36,044 nucleotides of DNA. Source: Psychromonas sp. Urea-02u-13 (GTDB lineage Bacteria > Pseudomonadota > Gammaproteobacteria > Enterobacterales > Psychromonadaceae). This document shows, piece after piece, positions 8,373-16,611 of this stretch. A model generated the notes under the pieces. That model searched no databases. It was not told where the DNA came from and saw only the letters and a list, made by a program, of their open reading frames with translations. How positions within the stretch are numbered: position 1 is the stretch's first letter; each line of letters begins with the position of its first letter. The position numbers were made by a program, and so were the translations under genes. The stretch covers positions 1 to 36,044 of the forward strand of contig NZ_PJBZ01000078.1 of the NCBI RefSeq assembly GCF_002835995.1, in the 5' to 3' direction.

Positions 8373-9245
8373 CTATAAAGTAAAATCTTTATTGGTGCAA
8401 ATGCTCACCACTTTATTGTCAATTAAGCGAGTCGAGCCAAGGAAAGCCGCCATTAATACAACTGCTTGTTTTGTCTCTGGTGTAACTGCTTGTAATGTCA
8501 GTACATCAACGATATGAATCGCATCAGTATCAAAACCACCTGCTTCTAATACATGGCAAGCATCACGAATCAGTAGCGAGTGTTGTGTGGTGTTATTTTG
8601 AGTATCTATAGCCAGTTGATTCATTACTTTAGCTAATAAGGGCGCTTTACGTTTATCACCTTCACTGAGTTTGTTATTACGCGAACTCATGGCCAAACCC
8701 GATGTTTCACGTACCGTTGCAACAGGGATAATCTCAATAGGCATGGCCATATCAATAACCATCTGTTTTACGATAGCCAGTTGCTGAAAGTCTTTCTCAC
8801 CAAAACAAGCGTAATCAGGTTGTACTAAGTTAAATAACTTATTAACGATGGTGCTCATGCCACGAAAATGACCTGGGCGAAGTTCACCTTCTAAACAGTC
8901 TGATAATACCGGTACTTCAACATAGGTTTGTACCGCTAATCCATTAGGATAGATAACATCACTGCTTGGCGTGAAAACAATATCGACACCTTGTGCTTCT
9001 AGTGCTTGGCAATCAGCATCGAGTGTTTTTGGGTAGTTTTTTAAGTCGTCAGCATTATTAAACTGCATCGGATTAACAAAGATACTGACCACTGAAATAG
9101 GCGCTACTTTTTGCCCTTGTTTCACTAGTTCTAAATGTCCTTGGTGCAGGTTGCCCATTGTTGGGGTAAAGCAGATAGCTTTACCCTGTTGTTTGAACTG
9201 TTTAATCGCTTCACGTAATTGTTGCGGAGATTCAATAACTAACAT
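8373..9245 (-). CDS. panC: Pantothenate synthetase (pantoate--beta-alanine ligase)
   Basis: Joins pantoate and beta-alanine with ATP. 290 residues. The HIGH-like motif is TMGNLHQGH (29-37, counted from the chosen start), the GEKDFQQ segment follows near 150, and the KMSKS-like region is AMSSRNNK. The frame extends five codons further to 9260, but the ATG at 9245 matches the start of homologues and has AGAAAG just before it. It sits between panB, across a 16-bp tandem repeat, and panD. Confidence 0.95.
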   Translation of the reverse strand: MLVIESPQQLREAIKQFKQQGKAICFTPTMGNLHQGHLELVKQGQKVAPISVVSIFVNPMQFNNADDLKNYPKTLDADCQALEAQGVDIVFTPSSDVIYPNGLAVQTYVEVPVLSDCLEGELRPGHFRGMSTIVNKLFNLVQPDYACFGEKDFQQLAIVKQMVIDMAMPIEIIPVATVRETSGLAMSSRNNKLSEGDKRKAPLLAKVMNQLAIDTQNNTTQHSLLIRDACHVLEAGGFDTDAIHIVDVLTLQAVTPETKQAVVLMAAFLGSTRLIDNKVVSICTNKDFTL

Positions 9246-9271
9246 CTTTCTAAAACCCAATAATCAGTATC

Positions 9272-9380
9272 TAATAAAACAAGTGCTTAATAAAACAAGT
9301 GCTTAATAAAACAAGTGCTTAATAAAACAAGTGCTTAATAAAACAAGTCTCTAATAAAACAGTGCTTAATAAAAACAGTG
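9272..9380. repeat. 16-bp tandem repeat, about seven copies, running into the 3' end of panB
   Basis: Units start at 9272, 9288, 9304, 9320 and 9336 (16 bp each; the first four identical), then 9352 (15 bp) and 9367 (14 bp, partial). The plus-strand unit is TAATAAAACAAGTGCT. The last copy contains the final panB codons (His-Cys-Phe-Tyr) and its stop, so the array reads as repeated duplications of the panB end into the panB-panC spacer. Confidence 0.95.
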
Positions 9381-10160
9381 TTCAACGGCAGGGAATGAGC
9401 CCGCTTCAACTTGCTCTTTATAAAGTGCAACGGCGCGGCGTATATCACCAGTTTCAACTAAAAAGTTTTTTGAAAACTTAGGACAAAAGCCTGCTGAAAT
9501 ACCAAATGCATCGTGCATCACTAAAATTTGGCCATCGGTATGTGCGCCTGCACCAATGCCGATAACAGGGATTTGTAATGCTTTACTGACACGTTCAGCA
9601 AGTGCAACAGGAACACACTCTATAACCAGAAGTTGGATACCAGACTTTTCTAATAACAATGCATCACTAATGAGTTTATCTGCTTGTTCTTCTTCACGGC
9701 CTTGTACTTTGTAACCGCCAAAGACATTCACAGATTGTGGCGTTAATCCTAAGTGACCACAAACGGGAATACCGCGTGCAACCAGCCCTTTCACTGATTC
9801 ACTTAACCACTCACCACCTTCAAGTTTTACCATATTCGCGCCAGCGCGCATTAAAGTGGCTGAGTTTTCATAGGCTTGCTCTGCAGTGGCGTAACTCATG
9901 AAAGGAAGATCTGCAATAATAAGCGAGTTTTTAGCCGTACTAGCGACTGAAGCCGTGTGATATTTTATATCTTCAACGGTGACCGGTAGTGTCGACTCAT
10001 GGCCTTGTAAAACCATGCCTAACGAGTCTCCGACTAATAAAACTTGAATGCCTGCTTGATCAAAAATAGCAGCAAAACTAGCATCATAAGCCGTAATACA
10101 GGTGATTTTTTGATTTTCAGTTTTCATTTTAGCTAAGCGAGAAACGCTAATTCGAGCCAT
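9366..10160 (-). CDS. panB: 3-methyl-2-oxobutanoate hydroxymethyltransferase
   Basis: First committed step of pantothenate synthesis: adds a hydroxymethyl group from methylene-tetrahydrofolate to ketoisovalerate. 264 residues, as in E. coli. Metal and substrate motifs LLVGDSLGM (around residue 45), DLPFMSY (around 84), VKLEGG (around 113) and IECVP (around 181) are present. Upstream GGAG supports the ATG. It follows folK by 36 bases. Folate synthesis by FolK feeds its cofactor, so the order is sensible. Its 3' end is the apparent source of the adjacent tandem repeat. Confidence 0.96.
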   Translation of the reverse strand: MARISVSRLAKMKTENQKITCITAYDASFAAIFDQAGIQVLLVGDSLGMVLQGHESTLPVTVEDIKYHTASVASTAKNSLIIADLPFMSYATAEQAYENSATLMRAGANMVKLEGGEWLSESVKGLVARGIPVCGHLGLTPQSVNVFGGYKVQGREEEQADKLISDALLLEKSGIQLLVIECVPVALAERVSKALQIPVIGIGAGAHTDGQILVMHDAFGISAGFCPKFSKNFLVETGDIRRAVALYKEQVEAGSFPAVEHCFY

Positions 10161-10196
10161 GTTAACTCCGTCATTATAAGAGGTTAATAAATGTGA

Positions 10197-10691
10197 TTAA
10201 AAGTGAGTTTTCTCACTGATAATGATCAGACCATTTTTATCACATAATTCAATTAATTGCGATAAGTGAGTGCCGTTTGGCAGTGTTAATTTAGGGGCTA
10301 TTTCTAATAGGGGATAGAGCACAAATTCACGCTCATGCATGCCATAATGCGGGACAACAAGGCGTTCACTATTGATATTTTGGTTGTCGAATAAAATAAT
10401 ATCTAGGTCTAACGTACGTGGACCCCAACGATTATCTTTACGCATTCGCCCTTGAGTTTGCTCTATCGCCTGTAAGGCATCAAGTAGCTCAATCGGAGTC
10501 AGTTGTGTTTCTATGGCAGCCACTGCATTAATGTAGTCAGGTTGATCCTGAGGACCCATAGGGGCGCTACAGTACAGCGAACTGCATTTAACTAATTCGC
10601 TGTTTGGCAGTAATTTAAGCGCGTCAATTGCTTGTTGTGCTTGTTTGATGGGATCTTGCTGGTTACTACCGATACCAATATAACTAATCAT
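10197..10691 (-). CDS. folK: 2-amino-4-hydroxy-6-hydroxymethyldihydropteridine pyrophosphokinase
   Basis: Transfers pyrophosphate from ATP to the pterin in folate synthesis. 164 residues. IGIGSN at the N-terminus, and the diagnostic RWGPRTLDLDIILF at 88-101 with the two metal-binding aspartates (D95, D97). It lies between pcnB and panB, as in the E. coli pcnB-folK pair. The 184-base gap to pcnB holds a hairpin and perhaps a promoter I cannot pin down. Confidence 0.95.
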   Translation of the reverse strand: MISYIGIGSNQQDPIKQAQQAIDALKLLPNSELVKCSSLYCSAPMGPQDQPDYINAVAAIETQLTPIELLDALQAIEQTQGRMRKDNRWGPRTLDLDIILFDNQNINSERLVVPHYGMHEREFVLYPLLEIAPKLTLPNGTHLSQLIELCDKNGLIIISEKTHF

Positions 10692-10811
10692 CTTTTAGCG
10701 ACTCTCTTGTTGCTATGTAAGTGTTGCCATTTAATTGTTGTCATTTCAGTATTTTTATAAAATACAAGCATGCACCTTTGCAGGATATACATGCTATGCA
10801 AACTATTAATC

Positions 10812-10851
10812 GGTGCTCTGATACGTGACTCACTCGTCACGTATTAGCACC
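10812..10851. other. Long imperfect hairpin between pcnB and folK
   Basis: Arms GGTGCT+ATACGTGAC (10812-10829, three bases unpaired) and 10836-10851 give 15 pairs around a 6-base loop. It lies 25 bases beyond the pcnB stop in transcript direction. No T run follows on the minus strand, so it is not a standard terminator; a processing or stability element is possible. Confidence 0.5.
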
Positions 10852-10875
10852 TCTTCACACTGACTTATATTTTGC

Positions 10876-12333
10876 TTAGTCGTCTTTTTTTACTGCAGGT
10901 TTCTTAGCACGACGTTTTTTGTAAGGTTTCTTTGTCGCTGTTTTGCTCGCATCTGGGCTTTTTGCCTCTGAATGTTTAGCTTCAGGCTTATGCTCAGCAG
11001 AACGGTTATTACGTTTACGGCTGTGATCATGCTGCGGTAATTCATTATGCAGTTGATACTCTTGCCACCAAGCTGTTAGCTCAGCTAATTCTTGGCTTTG
11101 TTCTACTTTGGCGCGTAACTCAAGGAAGTCAAAAGCTGCACGGAATTTAATATGATGATAAGCACGTTGCGCACGCTTTCCACCGTTACGTGGTAAACGT
11201 AACTGTAAGTTCCAGATATCGCGAATAGTTGCGGTAAAACGTTTTGGAATCGCAATGGTTTTAACTTGAATCGCTAATACTTCATTCATCGCTAATAAGA
11301 AAGCATCATGATATTCCATACCACTTTCAAAACTAATCGCATGGGCACGTTGTTCAAGCGGGTACCAAAGCATAATTGCGTAGATATAAGCAGGTGTCAC
11401 ACGCTTACCTTCTTGGATGCGTTTATCACTATCCTTGAGGGCGTGCTCTATCATGCTGTTAGCTTTGTCGTCTTCACCCTCTTTAAACAGAATAGGGAAA
11501 AGCACCTGAATCAGTTTGTATTCTTTTAAAAGGCGGTAGGTATCTAAACCTTGGCCTGAAAGTAATAATTTGATGACTTCATCAAAATGACGGGCCGCTG
11601 GAATATCTTGTAAAAGAGGGGCTAAGCGACGAATCGGCTCTGCACAGTCTTCACTAATCTCAAGGTCTAGTTTTGCAGCAAAACGAATTGCGCGCATCAT
11701 ACGTACCGGATCTTCGCGGTAGCGTACTTCAGGATCACCAATCAATTTAAGTTTACGATCCGCTAGATCTTGCAGTCCACCACAAAAATCATACAGTGAA
11801 AAATCAGCAATATCGTAATACAGGGCATTTACCGTAAAGTCGCGACGTTCAGCATCTTCTTCTAGTGAGCCGTAAACGTTATCACGCAGTAACATACCAC
11901 CTTGTGATTGTTTTACTTTTTGCTTGTCTTCGCCGTTATCATCATCGTGATGACCACGGAAAGTCGCAACTTCAATGATTTCACGACCAAACAAAATATG
12001 CGCTAGACGAAAGCGACGACCAATTAAGCGACAGTTACGAAAAAGTGCTTTCACTTCTTCGGGTGTGGCATTGGTTGTAATATCAAAATCTTTTGGTTTT
12101 AAACCAAGTAGTAGATCACGTACACCACCACCCACTAACAAAGCGCGGAAGCCGGCATTATGTAAGCGGTAAAGGACTTTTAAAGCATTATCATCAATAT
12201 CGTTACGCGAAATAGAGTGCTGGCTTCGCGGGATTTTGTAAGCGTCGTGTGCAGTTGCAGGCATTTCTTTAGTGTTCTTTTTTTCGCCTTTTGCAAACAC
12301 TTTTTTAACGAATTTTTTTAATCGTTTGATGAT
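10876..12333 (-). CDS. pcnB: Poly(A) polymerase I
   Basis: Adds poly(A) tails that speed RNA decay. Nucleotidyltransferase motifs GGGVRD (68-73) and DFD (82-84), and RRDFTVNALYYD further on, are intact; the tail is a Lys/Arg-rich disordered stretch that probably binds RNA. The first standard start in frame is GTG at 12300 with no ribosome site. Eleven codons upstream, AUC at 12333 has GAGG five bases before it, and the residues from there (IIKRLKKFVKKVF) align one for one with the start of E. coli PcnB, which is initiated at AUU. I therefore place the start at 12333 (485 residues); if wrong, it is 12300 (474 residues). It lies between gluQRS and folK as in E. coli. Confidence 0.9.
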   Translation of the reverse strand: MIKRLKKFVKKVFAKGEKKNTKEMPATAHDAYKIPRSQHSISRNDIDDNALKVLYRLHNAGFRALLVGGGVRDLLLGLKPKDFDITTNATPEEVKALFRNCRLIGRRFRLAHILFGREIIEVATFRGHHDDDNGEDKQKVKQSQGGMLLRDNVYGSLEEDAERRDFTVNALYYDIADFSLYDFCGGLQDLADRKLKLIGDPEVRYREDPVRMMRAIRFAAKLDLEISEDCAEPIRRLAPLLQDIPAARHFDEVIKLLLSGQGLDTYRLLKEYKLIQVLFPILFKEGEDDKANSMIEHALKDSDKRIQEGKRVTPAYIYAIMLWYPLEQRAHAISFESGMEYHDAFLLAMNEVLAIQVKTIAIPKRFTATIRDIWNLQLRLPRNGGKRAQRAYHHIKFRAAFDFLELRAKVEQSQELAELTAWWQEYQLHNELPQHDHSRKRNNRSAEHKPEAKHSEAKSPDASKTATKKPYKKRRAKKPAVKKDD

Positions 12334-12416
12334 TTTATCCTCAATATGATGACTGAAAAAAATGAAGCGCCTATTTTATGTGCGCGCCCCTGTAAACACA
12401 AATTAAATTTTTAAGG

Positions 12417-13307
12417 TTATATCTGTATTTCTGTTTGTTTAGGCACATTCGCGAGCTGCCAGTGTTGAATTGCCCACTCTAGAATCGTTGTACAGCTTCT
12501 TTTATCAACACTCTCTGGTACTTCATGGCCTAAAAATGACAGTGCTTTTAGTAACGTAGCTATTGGTTTTTGTTTATCAATTGCTAACGCATGGTTTTGT
12601 TTAGACAACTTGAATCCGGGCTCTGTCACTGCCAATGGCAGATGAATGTAACTCGGTGGCTGTTTGCCTAACAATTGGTAAAGACTGATTTGTTTACCCG
12701 TTGTTGGTAGCAAGTCCGCGCCACGTACTATTTCTGTAATGCCCTGATTAATATCATCAATACTGACCGCAAGGTTATAGGCGTATAAGCCATCTTTACG
12801 TTTTATAATAAAGTCTTCATCGGCCTGTTGTGCGTCTAATTGTATATCGCCATGCAGATGATCATAAAAATGGGTTATTGGCTGAGCCAACTTGCTCACA
12901 TTAATACGTAGTGCATTGTCGTTATTCGTTAGGCTTTTATCGCGACAATTACCTAAATACAAACCACCTTGTTGCTTAATTAGCTTGCGTGTACAAGTGC
13001 AAGCGTAACTTAACTTCTGTTGGTGAAGTTTTATTAAGACTTTTTCATAATGAATACTTTGTTGGCTTTGGTAGATAACGTCATCGTCCCAAATTAAACC
13101 GTATGCTTTTAGTGTTAACAGGATATCTTCGCTCGCGCCGGCTATTTCTCGGGGCGGATCGATATCTTCAATGCGTACTAACCATTTACCTTGTTGCGAT
13201 TTAGCTTGTAGATAACTACCTACTGCCGCCACCAAAGAGCCAAAATGAAGCGCGCCTGAAGGTGAAGGTGCAAAGCGACCAATGTAAGTGGAAGGGGGGT
13301 GAGGCAA
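12417..13307 (-). CDS. gluQ: Glutamyl-Q tRNA(Asp) synthetase
   Basis: Glutamylates queuosine in the tRNA(Asp) anticodon; a truncated GluRS paralogue lacking the anticodon domain. HIGH-type motif LHFGS (about residues 20-24), KMSKS-type KLSKQ, and the zinc site CTC...Y...C are visible. The open frame reaches 13343, but that TTG sits inside the dksA terminator. I prefer TTG at 13307, with GGAG six bases upstream, giving 296 residues and a start aligned with E. coli (YIGRFAPSPSG near residue 8). Order dksA-gluQ-pcnB is conserved. Confidence 0.92.
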   Translation of the reverse strand: MPHPPSTYIGRFAPSPSGALHFGSLVAAVGSYLQAKSQQGKWLVRIEDIDPPREIAGASEDILLTLKAYGLIWDDDVIYQSQQSIHYEKVLIKLHQQKLSYACTCTRKLIKQQGGLYLGNCRDKSLTNNDNALRINVSKLAQPITHFYDHLHGDIQLDAQQADEDFIIKRKDGLYAYNLAVSIDDINQGITEIVRGADLLPTTGKQISLYQLLGKQPPSYIHLPLAVTEPGFKLSKQNHALAIDKQKPIATLLKALSFLGHEVPESVDKRSCTTILEWAIQHWQLANVPKQTEIQI

Positions 13308-13330
13308 ATCAAACTCCGCAATTAATAGCC

Positions 13331-13370
13331 TTGCTAAAAACAAAAACGGTTAGCACTTGGCTAACCGTTT
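13331..13370 (-). terminator. Intrinsic terminator between dksA and gluQ
   Basis: An 11-bp perfect stem (13344-13354 with 13360-13370), 5-base loop, then TTGTTTTT on the minus strand. It would stop most dksA transcripts before gluQ. A terminator at the same place is reported to limit gluQ expression in Shigella flexneri, so the arrangement appears conserved. Confidence 0.85.
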
Positions 13371-13391
13371 ATTACAAAAAATTAGTAAAGC

Positions 13392-13841
13392 TTAACCAAT
13401 GATTTGTTTTTCTTTAATTTCAGCCAATGTTTTACAATCGATACAAAGGTCGGCTGTAGGACGAGCTTCTAAACGACGGATACCAATTTCGATACCACAT
13501 GAATCACAGTAACCGAAATCATCTTCTTCGATTTTTTTCAATGTTTTAGTGATTTTCTTAATTAAACGACGTTCACGATCACGTGCACGTAATTCTAAGC
13601 TGAACTCTTCTTCTTGTGTTGCGCGATCAACAGGATCTGGGAAGTTAGAAGCTTCATCTTTCATATGGTCAACAGTACGGTCTACTTCGTGACGAAGTTG
13701 GTTACACCATGAATCAAGAATTGTCGTAAAGTGAGCCATTTGTGGCTCGCTCATGTATTCTTCGCCTTTCTTTACTTTATATGGTTCAACACCAGCAATG
13801 GCTAGAATGCCTAATGTTTTTTTTGTTTTCGTTGCGGGCAT
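13392..13841 (-). CDS. dksA: RNA polymerase-binding transcription factor DksA
   Basis: Binds the RNA polymerase secondary channel and, with ppGpp, represses rRNA and activates amino-acid promoters. 149 residues, closely matching E. coli DksA (151). The coiled-coil tip keeps DPVD (D69, D72), equivalent to the essential tip aspartates. The zinc finger cysteines are C112, C115, C133 and C136. AAGGA precedes the ATG. The leader carries a promoter with a GC-rich discriminator and a 10-bp hairpin, listed separately. Confidence 0.97.
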   Translation of the reverse strand: MPATKTKKTLGILAIAGVEPYKVKKGEEYMSEPQMAHFTTILDSWCNQLRHEVDRTVDHMKDEASNFPDPVDRATQEEEFSLELRARDRERRLIKKITKTLKKIEEDDFGYCDSCGIEIGIRRLEARPTADLCIDCKTLAEIKEKQIIG

Positions 13842-13856
13842 AGTATTTTCCTTTAA

Positions 13857-13883
13857 TTAAAGTGCAACAATAATGCACTTTAA
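13857..13883 (-). promoter_or_regulatory. Perfect 10-bp hairpin in the dksA leader
   Basis: Arms 13857-13866 and 13874-13883 (TTAAAGTGCA and its complement) around a 7-base loop. On the minus strand it ends a few bases before the AAAGGA ribosome site of dksA. It could affect ribosome access or message stability, or be an operator; no T run follows, so it is not a terminator. Confidence 0.5.
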
Positions 13884-13955
13884 TTCAGTTATTAATTAAC
13901 AGAGAAGCGACCTTTATTTGGTGCTAAAATTGCCTCTGCTTATTTTCGGCGGCTA

Positions 13956-13984
13956 TCTATAGCAAGAATCACATCCCAAGTCAA
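13956..13984 (-). promoter_or_regulatory. Candidate dksA promoter with GC-rich discriminator
   Basis: -35 TTGACT (13979-13984) and -10 TATAGA (13956-13961) are 17 bases apart on the minus strand, followed by TAGCCGCC before the predicted start near 13949. Such discriminators are typical of promoters inhibited by ppGpp/DksA, which would fit the autoregulation known for E. coli dksA. The leader would be about 110 nt. Confidence 0.5.
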
Positions 13985-14081
13985 ATATATTAATTTGATT
14001 TACCATGATGAATCTTAGTTTTTTTGATTAAATGGCTGCTATTTGACCATCTGTTGTTTTCTGAGGGAGTTAAAACCTATT

Positions 14082-16568
14082 TTGTCCTCTTTACCTATTG
14101 AGTCCGTTCTTGGTGAAATAAAGTCGAATTTATCGATTTCACCGCAAGTTATTTTACAAGCCCCCCCTGGTGCGGGTAAATCAACTTTTTTGCCTTTTAA
14201 AATGGTGCAAGAGAAGTGGTTTGATGGAAAAATAATTATGCTTGAGCCTCGTCGATTAGCAGCCAAAAATATTGCTCATTACCTTGCGTCATTATTTAAT
14301 GAAAGTGTAGGCGATTCTATTGGTTATCGCATGCGTGGTGAAAGCCGTGTGGGTAAAAATACTAAATTAGAAATTGTGACCGAAGGTGTATTAACGCGTT
14401 TATTGCAAAATGATCCGGAATTAACCGGTGTTGATCTACTTATCTTTGATGAGTTTCATGAGCGTAATTTACAAGGCGATTTAGGCTTAGCGCTTGCGTT
14501 AGATGTACAGGAAAGCTTATGTGAATCACTTAAAATCTTGATCATGTCTGCGACCTTGGATAACAGCCAGCTACAAGTCCAATTACCTAACGCGACATTT
14601 GTCAGTTCAGCAGGGCGTACTTATCCGATTGAGACTATTTATCAGCATGTAGCAAAAGGTGATACAAAACATAATAAACATCAGATGGTTGCTGAATTAG
14701 TTAAGCTGACATTACGCGCCTTTGAAGAACAAAGCGGTAACATTTTAGTTTTTGTCGCGGGTATTAAAGAGATTAAACAGTGTCAGACACAATTGATGGC
14801 GCGTCTTCCTGCTGATGTTGTTATTGCACCGTTATATGGCGCGCTTAGTTTAGCGGAACAACAAATCGCGATTAACAATTGCGCCAAGGGCAAACGTAAA
14901 ATAGTGATTGCGACCAATATTGCTGAAACCAGTTTAACCATCGAAGGTATTACCGTGGTGGTGGATTCAGGCTTTGAGCGTAGCATGAGTTACCAAGCAC
15001 AATCTGGTGTTGGGAAATTACAAACACAGCGTATTAGTGATGCCAGTGCAACACAGCGTGCCGGACGAGCTGGGCGTTTAAGTGCGGGTGTTTGTTATCG
15101 TTTATGGTCTTCTGAAGCTCGATTAAGCCAACAAAGTGAGCCTGAAATAAAACGCAGTGAGCTGACATCTCTGATGTTGGAATTGCTTAACTGGGGAGTT
15201 AACTCGCCACAGTCATTAGCCTTTATCACTCAGCCTCCACAAGCCCATATTGATACCGCTAACGCGCTGTTGAAGACATTTGGTGCTATTGATAACAATG
15301 GCCGGATCACACAGCATGGTCAAGCAATGAGTGCATTGGGTGTGAGCCCTCGTTTAGCGCACCTGTTAATTACCGCGCAAGCAATAGCGATTGAAGGTCA
15401 TGTTGAAGGCATAGCTGAGCTCGCTTGCCTGTTAGTGGCGTTACTGGAAAGTAATGAAAAATCAGATGATGATATTGAGGCTTTATTAGTTAAACCAAGC
15501 TATTTAGTGAGACAGCAACAAATGTTGCTCATCAAAAAATTAAACCTAGTGCGTGGCAATCATGCTCTACCGACTCAATATTGTGGGTTATTACTCGCTA
15601 TCGCCTTTCCAGATCGTATTGCGCAGTCTCGAGGTGATGATGAGAGTTATCAATTGAGCAGTGGCATTGGTGCCAGTTTGTGGCATGCCTCGCCATTAAT
15701 GGGACAAAAAATGTTGGTGGTTGCCGATTTAGCTTTTTCTGAGCGCACGGTGAACAGTATTATCTACAAAGCCTGTGTTATTTCGCTGGCGACATTAGAG
15801 GAATATTTAGGGCATTACTTTGAAAATGTTGAACGTATTTATTGGTCATTTTCAGCTAAGCAGACAAAATTAGTGGCTGAAAAATGCTTAATGCTCGGTA
15901 AATTGACCATTAAAAAACAACCTATCGCGAATGTGAGCAAGAAACAAAAAAGTGATGCATTAATTGTTGGTATTAAAAAATCAGGTTTATCAGTATTAAC
16001 CTGGTCCGATGAAAATCAGCAACTGTTATCACGTTTACGCTATGCCTATGTTAATTACCAGCAAAGCAAGGTTCGCAATGAATTCCCGTGTTTTTCTGCG
16101 CAAACATTATTGGCTGATCTCGATGATTGGTTAGCGCCTTATCTCAATGGCATTAGTAAACCGGATCAATTAAAACAGCTGGATTTAAAAGGCGCGTTAT
16201 TAGCGCGATTAGGCTGGTCTGCTCAACAACAATTTGAAAAAGACTTTCCAACACATAAAACGGTACCTACCGGATCTAAAATAAAAATTAGTTATCGTGA
16301 AGATGAAAGCCCTGTTTTATCGGTACGTCTACAGGAGTTATTTGGGCAACAGGCGACACCTTGCATTTTTGAGGGGCGTATTAAGTTACAATTAGCGCTA
16401 TTATCGCCAGCACGTAGACCATTGCAGTTAACGCAAGACTTAACGACGTTTTGGCAAGGCGCTTATAGCGATGTTAAAAAAGAGATGCGTGGACGATATC
16501 CTAAACATTATTGGCCGGATGACCCGTTACAAGCACAAGCAACTAAGCGTATTAAAAAGCACATGTAA
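14082..16568 (+). CDS. hrpB: DEAH-box ATP-dependent helicase HrpB
   Basis: DEAH/RHA-type RNA helicase, cellular role poorly defined. About 828 residues. Walker A APPGAGKST (about 28-36), DEFHER box, SAT motif and QRAGRAGR motif are intact, followed by the HA2 and HrpB C-terminal regions. The frame opens at TTG 14043, but TTG at 14082 gives SSLP..., which lines up exactly with the E. coli start MSSLP; GAGGGAG lies 12 bases before it, rather far. The start is therefore uncertain. hrpB next to mrcB is the E. coli order. Confidence 0.93.
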   Translation: MSSLPIESVLGEIKSNLSISPQVILQAPPGAGKSTFLPFKMVQEKWFDGKIIMLEPRRLAAKNIAHYLASLFNESVGDSIGYRMRGESRVGKNTKLEIVTEGVLTRLLQNDPELTGVDLLIFDEFHERNLQGDLGLALALDVQESLCESLKILIMSATLDNSQLQVQLPNATFVSSAGRTYPIETIYQHVAKGDTKHNKHQMVAELVKLTLRAFEEQSGNILVFVAGIKEIKQCQTQLMARLPADVVIAPLYGALSLAEQQIAINNCAKGKRKIVIATNIAETSLTIEGITVVVDSGFERSMSYQAQSGVGKLQTQRISDASATQRAGRAGRLSAGVCYRLWSSEARLSQQSEPEIKRSELTSLMLELLNWGVNSPQSLAFITQPPQAHIDTANALLKTFGAIDNNGRITQHGQAMSALGVSPRLAHLLITAQAIAIEGHVEGIAELACLLVALLESNEKSDDDIEALLVKPSYLVRQQQMLLIKKLNLVRGNHALPTQYCGLLLAIAFPDRIAQSRGDDESYQLSSGIGASLWHASPLMGQKMLVVADLAFSERTVNSIIYKACVISLATLEEYLGHYFENVERIYWSFSAKQTKLVAEKCLMLGKLTIKKQPIANVSKKQKSDALIVGIKKSGLSVLTWSDENQQLLSRLRYAYVNYQQSKVRNEFPCFSAQTLLADLDDWLAPYLNGISKPDQLKQLDLKGALLARLGWSAQQQFEKDFPTHKTVPTGSKIKISYREDESPVLSVRLQELFGQQATPCIFEGRIKLQLALLSPARRPLQLTQDLTTFWQGAYSDVKKEMRGRYPKHYWPDDPLQAQATKRIKKHM

Positions 16569-16611
16569 TCATCTGCGAATCATTTTCGAAAAATAGGTAA
16601 ATAGAAGATAA

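Noticed and set aside
9272-9380. CRISPR array
   Set aside because: Units of 16 bp are directly head to tail with no spacers, and the last one is panB coding sequence; no cas genes nearby.
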